Shown one piece after another: positions 48,604 to 60,118 of a DNA stretch of 64,000 nt (its first letter is position 1; each line of letters starts with the position of its first letter). The stretch is from Rosellinia necatrix. Lineage: Eukaryota; Ascomycota; Sordariomycetes; Xylariales; Xylariaceae. The position numbers and the translations under genes were made by a program. The notes below the pieces were generated by a model. The model saw only the letters and a list, made by a program, of their open reading frames with translations. It made no database searches and was not told the DNA's origin. The stretch lies in NCBI GenBank assembly GCA_021209875.1, contig JAGYVD010000005.1, positions 3,138,001 to 3,202,000 of the forward strand. Direction: 5' to 3'.

Positions 48604-49724
48604 AGAACAGCGACAGCCAGCAGCAGCAACGGCAGGAGCAGCAGCAGCAGCAGTAGTGCTAGTACTAGTAGTAGCAGTGGTAGCAACAACACGACGGCGA
48701 ACATCTTTGGGGGCTCACTCACTCCGCCCGCTCTGCCTAATGGTGCATATTCTCGTCCCGAAGTGTCCTTGTGGTTCTTTCCCTCGGTGGGCCGAGCGAA
48801 GGGGGCAGAAACCGACTAGTATCTCTTCTATGGCGCGCGGCGCGTGCCGGTTAGCTGGACCTCGGAATTTATCCCGCTCGTTCTTTTGGTCCGTGTTCTC
48901 TCTGGGAGCCTGGAGGGAGGGAGGGAAGGGGGGAAGGGGCAAATGGTGACATGGGGGCGGAGTGTCCAAGGGGAGATATCCTGATGCTCGCTCCTGCGAC
49001 GATCGAAAATGCGTGATATTTATTTCTGAGGTCTCGGGTTCGGCTGCACGGCGCCTTCTTAACGTCGACACTCAGTACGAATGAGGGTAGAGTTACGGTC
49101 GTAATAAGATGGCACACACCCTCCCTTGATGTCTCAAGACAGTCCCCCCCCTCCCAATAGCCCGGCGTTGCAACTATACCGCGAAAGACAGATTGGTGAT
49201 ACAGCAACATTGAGCAGTCAAGAGACAGGTCTAAAGACGATATACTTGGATGAAACCATTGAATATGCATAGGACGGTATTATTATCGTGCCTTAAAGTC
49301 TCGTATCAGGTGTCGAGGATTGGCTGCCTGGTCTATATACGCATGTGTCATGTACTGACTAACTGCACTGTGCAGAATGCTCCCATTCCCGGTCTAACAA
49401 GAACCCCAAAGGGCGCGCCTTGCCGGAACCCAGCGTGCTAGAATACCGTACAGTCCGTACCATGCCAGAGTTCTATATGTGACGATAGAAGTCGAAAGCA
49501 GATCCAATCCAAGCTAAACCAAAAGAAAAGAAAAAGGTCGTGATACCCGTTTTAAGGGATGATCCTGGATAGGATAAAAACAACACGCCACCAACGCCGT
49601 GCCGTGAAGAATGCTGATCGATTTCCCCATTTCCCAAACCTAGTTCACCCGGTTCTTCCCCGCGCCTTTCTTGACCCCAGATACCAGCCCCAGGCCTCCC
49701 TTTGGATTTATGCATTATTCAACA
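48604..49724. other. intergenic DNA between convergent genes
   Basis: Starts with CAG/AGT trinucleotide runs (about 48610-48690), then has no recognised feature down to the ADAM stop codon. Confidence 0.5.
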
Positions 49725-52136
49725 TCACGCATAGCGAGGCAGATTTGCCCTCGGCGGTGGGCCCCATGTTTGCTGTTGTTGTGGGCTATATGGCATCCCT
49801 CGGTGGCCGTCTCCATTACGCGCCATGGGGGGCTGAGAGGGCATGGCCGAGGCGGCCCAGCCGTTATCTCCAGGATTACCATTGCCGTAGCCACCGACCC
49901 AGCTGTTGTTTGGCTGTGTTTTTCGCGCGAACTTCCTCCTTCGCGTTCTTCTAGTTATGCAAGAGCAGCAGCATCCCGCGATCGCAATCAGTATGAGACC
50001 GCCGACGACTGATGCGACCGGGATTATTATATCCTTGTTGTCGCGGAAGAAGGCCATGATTTTTTCCCAGGTGCTGGACCCCTTGCATACGCCATTATCA
50101 CAGTGACCACTGCCCTCACAAGGTGTACCGTCCAGGAAATACTGGTTTATCCCATCGCACGAACCCGTCGGCAGGTTTGGCGACTTGCAGCGTATCAGGC
50201 ATGTGTTTGCATCACAGGCGGTTATGTCGTCGTTGTTCGTCAACCCCCCGACTTGGACCTGGCACTGAAGATCACGAGATGTGCACTGGCCGGAAGCGCA
50301 CTTTAAGCCAGACCCATCCGCGCCGCAGCCCTGACCGTCTGGTGCCTTGACGTCTGCCGGGCATGTCGCCGAAGTACCGCTACAGGTCTCTTGGGGATCA
50401 CATGTACCACTGCTCGTTCGGCAGACCGTTCCATTGGAGGCGAACTGACATTGATCAGTGCAGCAGTCTTCGTTGGCAGGATCACAGACTGAGTTGGTTG
50501 TGAATTTACAGGTTGACGGGTTGCAACACGAGTTCCCTTGGCAGCCTGTCTCGCCACCACAGTCACAGTCCTCTCCTTGTTCGACTATACCGTTACCACA
50601 CTGGCTGCCTGATATGGTGACCACGTTTTTATTGTCGCTCAAGCAGGCCGCATTTACGCTCCCGCGCGAAATTGCGGAGCAAATGTTACCGACGCTACAG
50701 GGCGAGAACTGCATCAGGCCGGCTCCCGTTGATGGATTCATAATGTATGATCCACCTGCGTCACAGCTAGATGTAGTAAGAGGACAACATTGGTTCCTTG
50801 ACCGGGTGCCGTCCACGCAAGTCGTCTCTGTGCAGTCGTGATAGGCGCCAAAGGTATGACCAGTCTCATGAGCAAAGACTTGCCATTCGGTATTAGTCCG
50901 TACGACCACATTCGCGCCAGCCGTGGTATCGTTGCCATTTGGTGAGGAACCTTGTGTACAGAGTTGGCCCAGCCATGCCAGACCCACGGCAGCGTCGGTG
51001 GCACAGGTACTTAATAGTGTCCAATAAGCATTGTTGTCAGTGAATTGCCCGCGCCATTGGGAGAATAGATCCAGCCGATCGTTGATGGTAACGCTTGGAC
51101 TGCAGGGTTGGTTCCACTGGGACCCTTCCGGAGGGGACCCGGGACATGAAGCATCGCTAATAGTTAAATTTTGAATGCCGAGGCTAATGTTGAACGTAGA
51201 TTCGTATACCGCCGACGCCATGCTGACCATGCTGATAACGTTCTGCGTCACATTGGCCCTGGAAGCAAACTGAGCCGTGTATGTACAGTCGGTCGCGATC
51301 CCGATCAAGGCAACCTTTCTAGATGTCGGGCAGCCCTGCGTTACCCCGATCGTATTAGCAAGATTGGCACCAGCGCCGTTACCGCCAGTGGTCTGGTCGC
51401 CCTGCCGACGAAGGATGACGTCCGAGTCCATCGAAGCGAGGTCCCGCAGATCTAAGCCTAAATGAACGGGGTGATCGAGCTGGTTGTTGAAGTCGAGCAG
51501 GTCAGAGGAACAGACAGCCGTGTTTTCAGCCATGTCGCGCTTGAGCTCAAAACCCGAGCTGTAGGCGTCGCTCGCAATATCGGTATCTCGCCAGACGATC
51601 ATGTAGTCGTCATCGGCGTCACGGATCTCGGGATCCTCCGCAAGACGGGTCTGCCTATACGTGGAAGCCCGCTGGATATGGTGATAATTCCCGTTTACCC
51701 TGAAGGTCCCCTCGAACAAAGGATGAGGCCCATCCCGGAGGACTGCTATCCTCGCCCAGCCCGCATTGAGCCATTCCGAGTGATGAGCGTGCTGCACGAA
51801 AGCATGGCCCTTATATACCCTATGCTCTCTCCTGTCTATTACCTCCTCGTGGCTCACGGTGCCGTCGGGCCCGAGATACCGAACCGTGGCCCCCTCCGGC
51901 AGAACATCGTGGTTTGGTTCCAGCTCAATCCGTACCTTGTCTCTCTCGTCGTGCAGTAGGAAAGTTACGTCAAATGACGAATGCGCGTGTATACGGTTCG
52001 ACGGCGCATGGAGGGTTGGCCTGTCAACCTGAGTAATGTAGTTTAAGGGGTTTCGTTTAATGGAGTGGCCATTGGAGTCGCGGGCGAAGGTGCACAACAA
52101 TGCGGCGACGGCGGTGATTGAGAGGCGCATGTTCAC
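49725..52136 (-). CDS. ADAM-type zinc metalloprotease with disintegrin domain, membrane anchored
   Basis: Single-exon gene of 803 codons. Layout as in animal ADAMs and the few fungal ones: signal peptide (residues 1-23, RLSITAVAALLCTFARDSNG), prodomain to about 235, a reprolysin-type catalytic domain with the zinc site HETGHTFGAYHDC (His423, Glu424, His427, His433) and a Met-turn SYIMNPST, then a Cys-rich disintegrin domain from CGNGIVEQGEDCDCGG to about 600, a Cys-rich part, one transmembrane helix (IIIPVASVVGGLILIAIAGC) and a cytosolic tail with TRRTRRRKFARK and a Pro/Gln/Gly-rich end. Likely a cell-surface sheddase or secretory-path protease; substrates unknown. All zinc ligands and the catalytic Glu are present. 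A second in-frame Met at codon 3 is an alternative start. Confidence 0.95.
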   Translation of the reverse strand: MNMRLSITAVAALLCTFARDSNGHSIKRNPLNYITQVDRPTLHAPSNRIHAHSSFDVTFLLHDERDKVRIELEPNHDVLPEGATVRYLGPDGTVSHEEVIDRREHRVYKGHAFVQHAHHSEWLNAGWARIAVLRDGPHPLFEGTFRVNGNYHHIQRASTYRQTRLAEDPEIRDADDDYMIVWRDTDIASDAYSSGFELKRDMAENTAVCSSDLLDFNNQLDHPVHLGLDLRDLASMDSDVILRRQGDQTTGGNGAGANLANTIGVTQGCPTSRKVALIGIATDCTYTAQFASRANVTQNVISMVSMASAVYESTFNISLGIQNLTISDASCPGSPPEGSQWNQPCSPSVTINDRLDLFSQWRGQFTDNNAYWTLLSTCATDAAVGLAWLGQLCTQGSSPNGNDTTAGANVVVRTNTEWQVFAHETGHTFGAYHDCTETTCVDGTRSRNQCCPLTTSSCDAGGSYIMNPSTGAGLMQFSPCSVGNICSAISRGSVNAACLSDNKNVVTISGSQCGNGIVEQGEDCDCGGETGCQGNSCCNPSTCKFTTNSVCDPANEDCCTDQCQFASNGTVCRTSSGTCDPQETCSGTSATCPADVKAPDGQGCGADGSGLKCASGQCTSRDLQCQVQVGGLTNNDDITACDANTCLIRCKSPNLPTGSCDGINQYFLDGTPCEGSGHCDNGVCKGSSTWEKIMAFFRDNKDIIIPVASVVGGLILIAIAGCCCSCITRRTRRRKFARKTQPNNSWVGGYGNGNPGDNGWAASAMPSQPPMARNGDGHRGMPYSPQQQQTWGPPPRANLPRYA

Positions 52137-54833
52137 GATGGTGCTATTACAGGATCCCTCGGGCGGGACAAGGCTGCGTTCTCACAACCCCATCCGAGTC
52201 CGGGCGTCTAGCTAGAGCGTTGAATACGACGGGGTGGCAAAGGCGGCGAGGGCAAAATAGAGTCTGGCACCAGGGACAGGCAAACAAAGGGGAGGCGGAA
52301 ATGAAATGAACAAAATGAACAAAATGAAAATCGGATTACAGGCGGCAGAACTGAAAGAAACGGGCACGGGGATCGGGAATCGGGCGAGGATGTCTTGTTT
52401 GGTTGAGTGAAGGGGAAGTTCGCACAGGGGAGCGCACAGGGAAGTGCACAGGGAAGTGCAGTGCAGTCCGTACAGGTACACTACAGGGAAACCCACAGGG
52501 ACGCCCACACGCCCGCAAGCCCAGAATAGGGTGAAGTGTGAGACGGCGACTGTAGGGCGATTGCCGGGGTGGTGGCAAGGACTCAAGGCGCCTGAACACC
52601 CGTCGGACAGCGCTACTGGGTGGTGTCCTGGCTGCAAATTGGCCTAACGGCGGGTTAGCGAGCTATGTAATATGCAAGTCCCTTTCCTCTGCCTTCCAAG
52701 CCCCTGCGGGTACTGCCTGCCAACCCGTAAGACGACGGAATGAGCGGATGACGGAGAAGGCTGGAATGGATCCCCTGACGAAGCGGCGCATACACTGCCT
52801 GCCTCCAAAGTACCTACCTACCTTGTAATGCAGTGTAACAAAAGCCCCTCCCGTGTACCTCAGCAGACAATTTGGACCTTCCCGCTCTGTATTAATTTTT
52901 CTTTCGGGTTCCTTTTTTGGTTTGTTTTTTTTTGTATCCAGGTGCGTCGGATTGAGTTGACCCTTCTCAGCCTTAAAACGGCCGTTAACCTTGAATATGG
53001 GCTAATTCTGGCGATAGAAAAAAGGCTCGGCCTCAGGGTCTCTGTTTCACCTCAGGTCCATGGAGCCAGGCGAGGTGACCATACCCCGTCTTTTATCCAA
53101 ATCATGTTTCAGTGGGATGGATGGGCACTGCCACAAAATACAACACGACAGGGCAGTATCCGTTGCCCTGTACATACACTACATAACCGCAAGGAGCATC
53201 GGAACAAACGGCTCGGGCAAGGACCACTTACACACTTAGGTACCTGGGCTGCCTGATCACGTACCTACCTTCCTACCTGTAGGATATGCATGTACTTAGG
53301 TACATACATAGAATCCCCCCCGGTTTTTGATTATCTGCAACGGGAAACAGAGGCAGGGACAGGATTTGGACCCGCGAACTCGATATCACCTCCAATATGC
53401 ACATACATATCATGATGTCTGCCTAGTCCCGGTCAATCAACAGTTCTTTTTAAGTTGTCGGTCGCACCATTCCCCTGATTAAGATCGATCGCTTTGACAC
53501 CCATTGGCCTATCGGAATAATTAAAGGGAATAAGGTGGGATAAAGTTATCATACGTGCGATATAGGCTGGCATGTTATCTCAAGGTTACGCTGTGCAACC
53601 ATAGATCGATATCTCCGATTGAGATAAAAAAAAAAAAAGAGGCGGGGATGACGCTGTTATTCGATTCGAGAATATACTTGTATCTATTTCCCTAACAAGA
53701 AATATATACATAACATGTCACTAGGCCAGCCACGACGACGACAACAACACGCACGTATGACCTATCTAAGCACAGCCCAGTCCCCAAAGTCTTGCTCGAT
53801 GCAAGTAACTTTTTTTATTGCTGACGTACGGCTCCTTTACACTAGGTCGCATACACGGAAGAAAACCTTTTGATGCAATCGTAGAACTACCACATTGAGC
53901 AAATGTCAAATAGTAGTATGGGATATTGAGTCAGATACGAGCAGAAAACACGCGGCCCGCTAGTTGTCCAGCACCTGTGCAGCCAGACTGCCGCTAGGTA
54001 TCCATCACAACCTGAACTACAGCAATAATCAGTTCTAAGGTTCAGGTACCTTGCATTTAAACCTTAGTCGAGGCTTAATTAAATAAGATGATATTTTTAA
54101 TGAAGAGGTACTTCGGTAGGTGCCTTATGCGGACGGAGACATCATTAACTGGACGCAGAAGTTGTAACTATCAGTCGTTTTTTTTTCTCTACTGTGATGA
54201 TAAGATGGATTCCATACACCTCTACTCATCTTTACTAGTAAGACCATGAATGCCATTGTCCTCTGCAGTTTTGATTATTCAAAGCACCAGTATTGCCACG
54301 TCCATGACCTCCTATCGTTCGACTTGGGCTGATAAAGCCAACCAACCAGCTACTCTCGCCAAGTCAAATGACGCGTACGCACTCTTTCGATTTTCTGGCT
54401 CTCTTTCTCCGCCGCCTTGGGAAATAGAGTTCTTAACCCCGACCGTCGACATTTTCTCCGCTTGACGAGAATGGCAGTCCTTTCGCCTGGCCAGCCAATG
54501 ACCGACACCAGTCTCCCAGCATCACATCGACTGTACCCCACTAGGAGTCCTTGACCAGCTGAGACGTGCATCGATGCCATCAACGCCACTGGGTAGCCGC
54601 CGTGAGGTATGGGTAAAAAGAGATCTTAGGAGTACAGTAATCATAACGGACAGCAGGTAGGCTAATCCTTCAGTTTCAATATGCACTTCGAGGACTTCTG
54701 ATAGTTAAGCGAAATCTTTTATTTATTCAAAAAACTCACTCGCCGTAGTACTTAAATGTAACAGCATGGTATCAAAAACCCGCACCGGATTAGCTAGCAG
54801 TTGCCTACTAATATCTACTCGTATTTTGTCATT
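52137..54833. other. 2.7-kb intergenic region
   Basis: Promoter of the ADAM gene on the left and 3' side of acetyl-CoA synthetase on the right. It holds a degenerate GCACAGGGAAGT array at 52420-52470, TAGGTACC words near 52810 and 53250-53310, and a tRNA-like relic near 53343-53415 that I rejected. No gene recognised. Confidence 0.5.
52420..52470. repeat. 12-base tandem repeat
   Basis: Four imperfect copies of GCACAGGGAAGT or close variants, about 300 bases upstream of the ADAM start codon. Confidence 0.75.
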
Positions 54834-57211
54834 TTACTTCTTTCTCGCCTCGTGGACAATCGTGATAATCTTGTCGACAACGCTAGGGTCAGAGAGCTAC
54901 AAAGTTCACGTCAGCCCGTCACGTTCTGAACACATTAGTTATCATCACAAACTTACCGTCGTAATGTCACCGAGCTGATCCTCCTCGCCGGCTAGGATCT
55001 TCCTCAAAATACGCCGCATGATCTTGCCGCTGCGGGTCTTTGGTAGATCAGGTACGATATATACTGCCTTGGGGGCGGCGAAAGGCCCGATACTCCTGCG
55101 AACTTGCAGAATGAATTCCTTTCGTAGCGCATCCGATGCCTCACCCTCGTTGACTTTGTTGATGGCGACGAACGCATTGACGGCTTGACCCGTGAGTTCG
55201 TCAGCAACACCAACGACAGCAGACTCGGCTACTGCATGGTGCTCAATGAGAGCTGCTTCGATTTCCGCTGTCGATAGACGATGGCCACTAACGTTTACGA
55301 CATCGTCGACTCGCCCCCGAATCCAATAGAAGCCCTCGTGGTCGCGGCCCGCTCCATCGCCGGTGAACTACGTCTTTGTTAATGAATACTTAATTATATA
55401 CGGATGAATCACCTACGTAGTAGCCCTTGTATACGTCTAGGTACGTTTCCATATATCGTTTGTGGGCTCCCCAGACCGTACGGGCCATGCTGGGCCATGA
55501 TTGTTTGAAAGCTAGGACGCCTTCAACATCATTTCCGTGGATTTCGTCGCCTGAAACGGGATCGATGATAGCAGGTTCTATTCCGAAGAACGGCAAAGAC
55601 GCGCTTCCAGGTTTTGTCGGGGTTACACCAGCGAGCGGCGTAATGACGTTCGATCCGGTCTCGGTTTGCCAGTATGTCTATCACGTTAGTTGCTATTCAT
55701 CTCCTTGTCGAGGGCGTAGCTTACATCAACGATGTGAGCCTCCTCACGACCAACTACTTCGAAGTACCATTTCCAAACTTCGGCTGCGATCGGCTCTCCG
55801 ACCGATCCTAGTACTCTCAACTTGGGCATCCGCGCCTTGACAAAGTCGTCACCCGCACGCTTTAACAATCTTAGGGCGGTGGGGGCAACATAGAATTGTG
55901 TAATCTCGTGCTGGTCGATAATTTCCCAGTAGCGAGAGAAGTTCGGGTATGCCGGCGTGCCCTCGAATACTACTGTGGAAATACCGAGAAGCAGGGGCGC
56001 GTACAACACGTATGTGTGGCCAGTAATCCAGCCGACATCACCACCGCAGAAGTATCGGTCTCCGTCGTGAATATCGAATACATATTTTCCTGTAATCGCG
56101 GCACCGAGGAGGTAGCCGCCAGTGGTGTGCATTACACCTTTGGGCTTGCCAGTGGATCCAGATGTATAGAGTAGGAATAGGGGGTCTTCAGAGTTCATGA
56201 CCTCGGGGGCGATGTACGATGGCCACTTCTGGACTTCCTCATGCCACCACTGGTCGCGGCCAGGCGTGAATGGAACATCGGCGCCGGTGCGCTTAAATAC
56301 CAGCACGCCGGTAACATCGGGACATTGCTTAAGCGCATCGTCGACAATTTTCTTGGTGCCGATGAGCTTGCCGCCTCGCTTACCCTCATCGGAGGTGATG
56401 ACGACCTTAGACTGGCCATCGATAACGCGATCACGCAGAGAGTCAGCCGAGAAGCCAGCGAATACAACGGAGTGGACCGCTCCAATTCGAGTGATAGCAA
56501 GCAAGGCGATTAGGGCTTCGGGAATCATAGGCAAGTAGACGGCAACGGTGTCGCCCTTCCGCACGCCCATCTTCTTGAGCACGTAGGAGACCTTGGAGAC
56601 TTCGCGAAGTAGTTCCCCGTATGTCAGGTTACGGCCCTCACCGGGCTCATCGGCTTCGTAGATGATGGCTACCCTGTTAGGGTCTTTGAAGGCATGTCTA
56701 TCAATACAGTTGTATGCAGCGTTAAGTTGGCCCTCGGGAAACCAAGCCACATCGCCGTTGATCATAGATCCAGACCGGACCGTTTCGAAGTCGCGTTGCC
56801 ATGTTAGGAGCTCCCTAGCTTTCGTAGCCCAGAACTTCTCGGGTTCGGTGATGGACTCCTTGTATAGCTGTTGGTACTCCTCGATGCCTGTGAGGCGTCA
56901 GCAACATGCGACTTGGCAGAACGTGGTGGCTACGTTGCGGCGACTCACTGCTGATGTGTGGTTTGCTAGGATGCTCTACACAGAATTAGCTAACGCAATG
57001 CGCATATACGTGGGTGAGCCACGACAGAACTCGAAGGCTTACTCTCAAGCATCTTCTGCGGAGGGTCTGTATGCTTAATGTTAGTGCCAGAAGTCTACCA
57101 TGTAGCGACCCTTCCCGCCGACAACATGCGCAAAGTCAATTGAGGATTCTTACGGAAAGTGTCCACGAGATGAGCCTCGGCGACCACGGGCGCCTTGCCT
57201 TCGTCACTCAT
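54834..57211 (-). CDS. acs: acetyl-CoA synthetase
   Basis: Makes acetyl-CoA from acetate, ATP and CoA; needed for growth on acetate (facA in Aspergillus, acu-5 in Neurospora). Seven exons: 57211-57154, 57066-57043 (24 bases), 56975-56949 (27 bases), 56887-55725, 55677-55417, 55367-54957 and 54896-54834, joining to 668 aa. The short exons rebuild VDTFHPPQKMLEKHPSKPHI. AMP-binding signature [20 protein letters not shown], then [11 protein letters not shown], then [10 protein letters not shown] across an intron, then [20 protein letters not shown], and the regulatory/catalytic Lys in [11 protein letters not shown] near the end. The upstream region has a CTGGGG word near 57286 that fits the CreA consensus (weak evidence). 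Confidence 0.97.
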
Positions 57212-60118
57212 GGTTGCGGCGCAGGGGGTTGGCGATGGTGAGAATGAATACGTCGGCGGGGTAGTTCTGCGGGGTAGGAGTGAAGCTGGGGGAGCGAGGA
57301 CTGAGGAGTGAGGAGTGAAGAGAAGATTTATGCTGGAAGATAGACAAAGGGGGATCGCGACTGATGTATTAGTGGGATTGAGGCGCTGCTGGCCAAAGAG
57401 AGTCGAGGAAAGTAGGGTAGAGAGCAGAGAAGGTGCGAAGCAGCTGAAAGACGGCTGGAAAGGGAACAGCACGATTTTGTACGTTGATGGAAATGCAGCA
57501 GCAGACCGGGAGACAGACGCAATTACGTGCTCCTGCCTCCTTCCTACATACATGCCTACCTCGTTGCACACGGTACCACGGTACCATTGCCCAGCTACCT
57601 ACCTACTGTACCTCCCTACCCTATCCACTCGCTACCTGCCCTCCCTACCCTCCATATCTACCTAGGTATGTAGTGTACCTACTTATAGCACGTTACCAGG
57701 TAACCTTGTTGCTCGCCCTTCGCTACCTTACCCATGCGGCCGATGCGGAAGCGACCTCTCGATACGACGGTACAGGCACAGTCCACTGCGACGTGCCGCT
57801 ACTACTATTGTTACTAAGTGGGTGTGCAGTGGGGAGGATTCTGTCACCCAGCTACGATATAAGGCTTTCGCTCTGAAGAGTATACCTACATTCCCGCGGA
57901 TAGCCAAGGCCCGGGGTTGAGGTGGATCTGATCCTCCTCTTCCGTTCGACCGTCCCCGTCGCCGTGACATATTTTAATTTCTCTATCAGTGCAGTGCAGT
58001 GCAGTGCAGTGCGGCGCGCAGACGCAGACGCAGACGCAGTACCAACAGAAAAAAAGGCGGTTACACAGCCTATGGGGCCTTGGCTAACGCTTGTCGCTAT
58101 CGCTAGGAGGGGCGAGTGACTAATTTTTGAGGCTTTTTTTTTTTTTTTTTCTTGTTTGTTTGTCAGTGTCTCGAAGTATGGCTACATATGAAGAGCCTCT
58201 GCCTTCGTATAGATGTATGTATGTGCATGGCCCCCCCGGATCGTGGTTCGTTTCTGGAAGTGTCACGTTCACTTCGGCCGTAAACAGAATCAGACCATAC
58301 ATTTTTCCCGTGTAACTAAGCCTGCTTAGATACTTACTTATTTACTCACTCACTTTCTATAGCTCATCTACACTTGTCAATGGTAGAAGAGCATCTGCCG
58401 AAACACAAGGGCAGCTATAAAACCATAGTGGATCGATTGATCCAGACCGGCTGGCTTAAGACGCCCCTGTATCCCCCCCTCATCGACTCAATGTTGTCCG
58501 ATCATTTCCATCCCTTGAACAGTCTCGGGAGACCATCCCAGGTGCTTGGATACATTAGTAAGGGTGGGCATGCAGAGGTCTTTGGAGTCATTAATAGGAC
58601 ATTCTTATAATGAGACTGCGGCCTCGCTACCACGCCCAAGCTGGAACCCACACCAATGGTTCATGCCATGGTACCCTACGATGCCCCGCGAACGTGTGCG
58701 AAGGAAGCTGGGCTGTTTCGATGCCGTCAGACCAATGTAACCACACCCGCGATAGGTAATAAGCTCTCAATGCCAGTGGCGCAATGGTGTTAGTTCGAGA
58801 CTCATTAGGTCAATAGAATACTATGGTAGATTGGCGCTCCGTTCCCTGTGACGCCCGGCCGGCTAGCGCCCCAGGCCCTGAGTGGGCAGGAGGACATCCG
58901 CTAGGAGCGCAGCTAGAGTAGGTCCGGAGAGATGGATGGACGGGACATGCGAGGGTAACCGCCTAAACCATCGACTGGCTGGCCGACAAATGAAGCCCCT
59001 TTGTCCAAGAGCACCGGAAACATGAGACTACATACATCGACAAGACGAATACATCCACATGGTGTGCTTGGTATTGTGTGCTTGGTATGGTGTACTTGGT
59101 ATGGTGTAGTCTAGATGATCCCTGCCCATCCCCTCACCTGACATCCCCCGCACTCCGGTCGAGTCCACACACGGTCGCCGCTTGGCACCCCCAATTGATA
59201 CCTCCGCCATGTTATTTATTGACTGGAAACACCAGTGCGAAGCGCCGACTTTGGCTTAGGTTCAAGCCTTTGGCTTGGATTCAGCTCAAATGCCGCGCAT
59301 GATTTAAGTTTGAGCCCACGGCCGTGCAAGCCATGGCTTGATCAGTGGGTGCATTTGTGGAAATAAATACCTGCGTTTCCGCCCGGGACTTGACAAGCCT
59401 TTTTTTTTTTTTTTTTGGCAATCGGGACGACAGGCCCGGACCCCCGGCCAATGTCCAGCTCGCGGTCTAACCTGCCTGGAGAGGAGTGGTCTCTCGCGCC
59501 CGTGACGAGGCGGGCGCCCTTTGTTACGCCGCCGAGAAATTACCCAGGCGTCTGGGCAGGACGCGGGGGAAGTCCACCTATTATTCTAACAGGGATTATA
59601 ACCCCGTCTGTCGTCCCATATCAGACCTTGGGGTAGTTAGAATCTTTGTCTAGGTAATATCAATCAGTGCCATGCACTAGGCGGACAGTAGCCCAGGTTG
59701 GACGTCGTCTAGAATACAGGTCGGCGCTTCGGTAAGCGGCGAGAGGGCGGGTGTGTCTAGCGCAAATCCATAGAACCGTAGAACGTGGTTCCGGCGCGGC
59801 GGAAGGGAGTATCCATCGAAGCAGGTGAGCGGGTCTCGGCTATGGCAAGAATCTGTTTGATTGCTCGTTTTGCATATGTCTTTGCCGATAACGGATCTAA
59901 ACATATTGTTGGGCGACTTCAGTCGTGTAGTCGTATTCTGGCCGGGACCTAGATTGTTTTACCCGAGCGTCTTCTCCCCTTGACGAATGTCGGCTTCTGA
60001 ACGCTGATTACCCATGTGGCCATTGCACAAAACTCCCTCAACTCCGAACCAACCCGTATGCTACGTACGTAAATTCACTTAAACGCCGGGTGACCTTTCC
60101 TCCCTCTCCCTGTCACAA
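57212..60118. other. 2.9-kb gene-poor region
   Basis: Promoter side of acetyl-CoA synthetase and 3' side of the RFC gene. It has TACC-word clusters at 57590-57690, (GTGCA)n and (GACGCA)n arrays at 57989-58039, T runs near 58134 and 59401, and a 14-base palindrome at 59327-59340. The frame at 58374-58610 has no supporting features. Confidence 0.5.
57989..58039. repeat. (GTGCA)n and (GACGCA)n arrays
   Basis: Five GTGCA units are followed within ten bases by four GACGCA-type units. Confidence 0.9.

Noticed and set aside
53343..53415. tRNA-like sequence on the minus strand with T-arm GCGGG-TCCAAAT-CCTGT and acceptor CCCTGCC
   Set aside because: The T-arm and part of the acceptor (GGCAG/CTGCC) fit and the spacing is about 72 bases, but there is no D-arm, the anticodon stem does not pair, and the TTC of the T-loop is TCC. 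At best a relic.
58374..58610. 78-codon open frame with GYISKGGHAEVFGVINR
   Set aside because: Protein-like for a short stretch but no family match, no intron support and low length.
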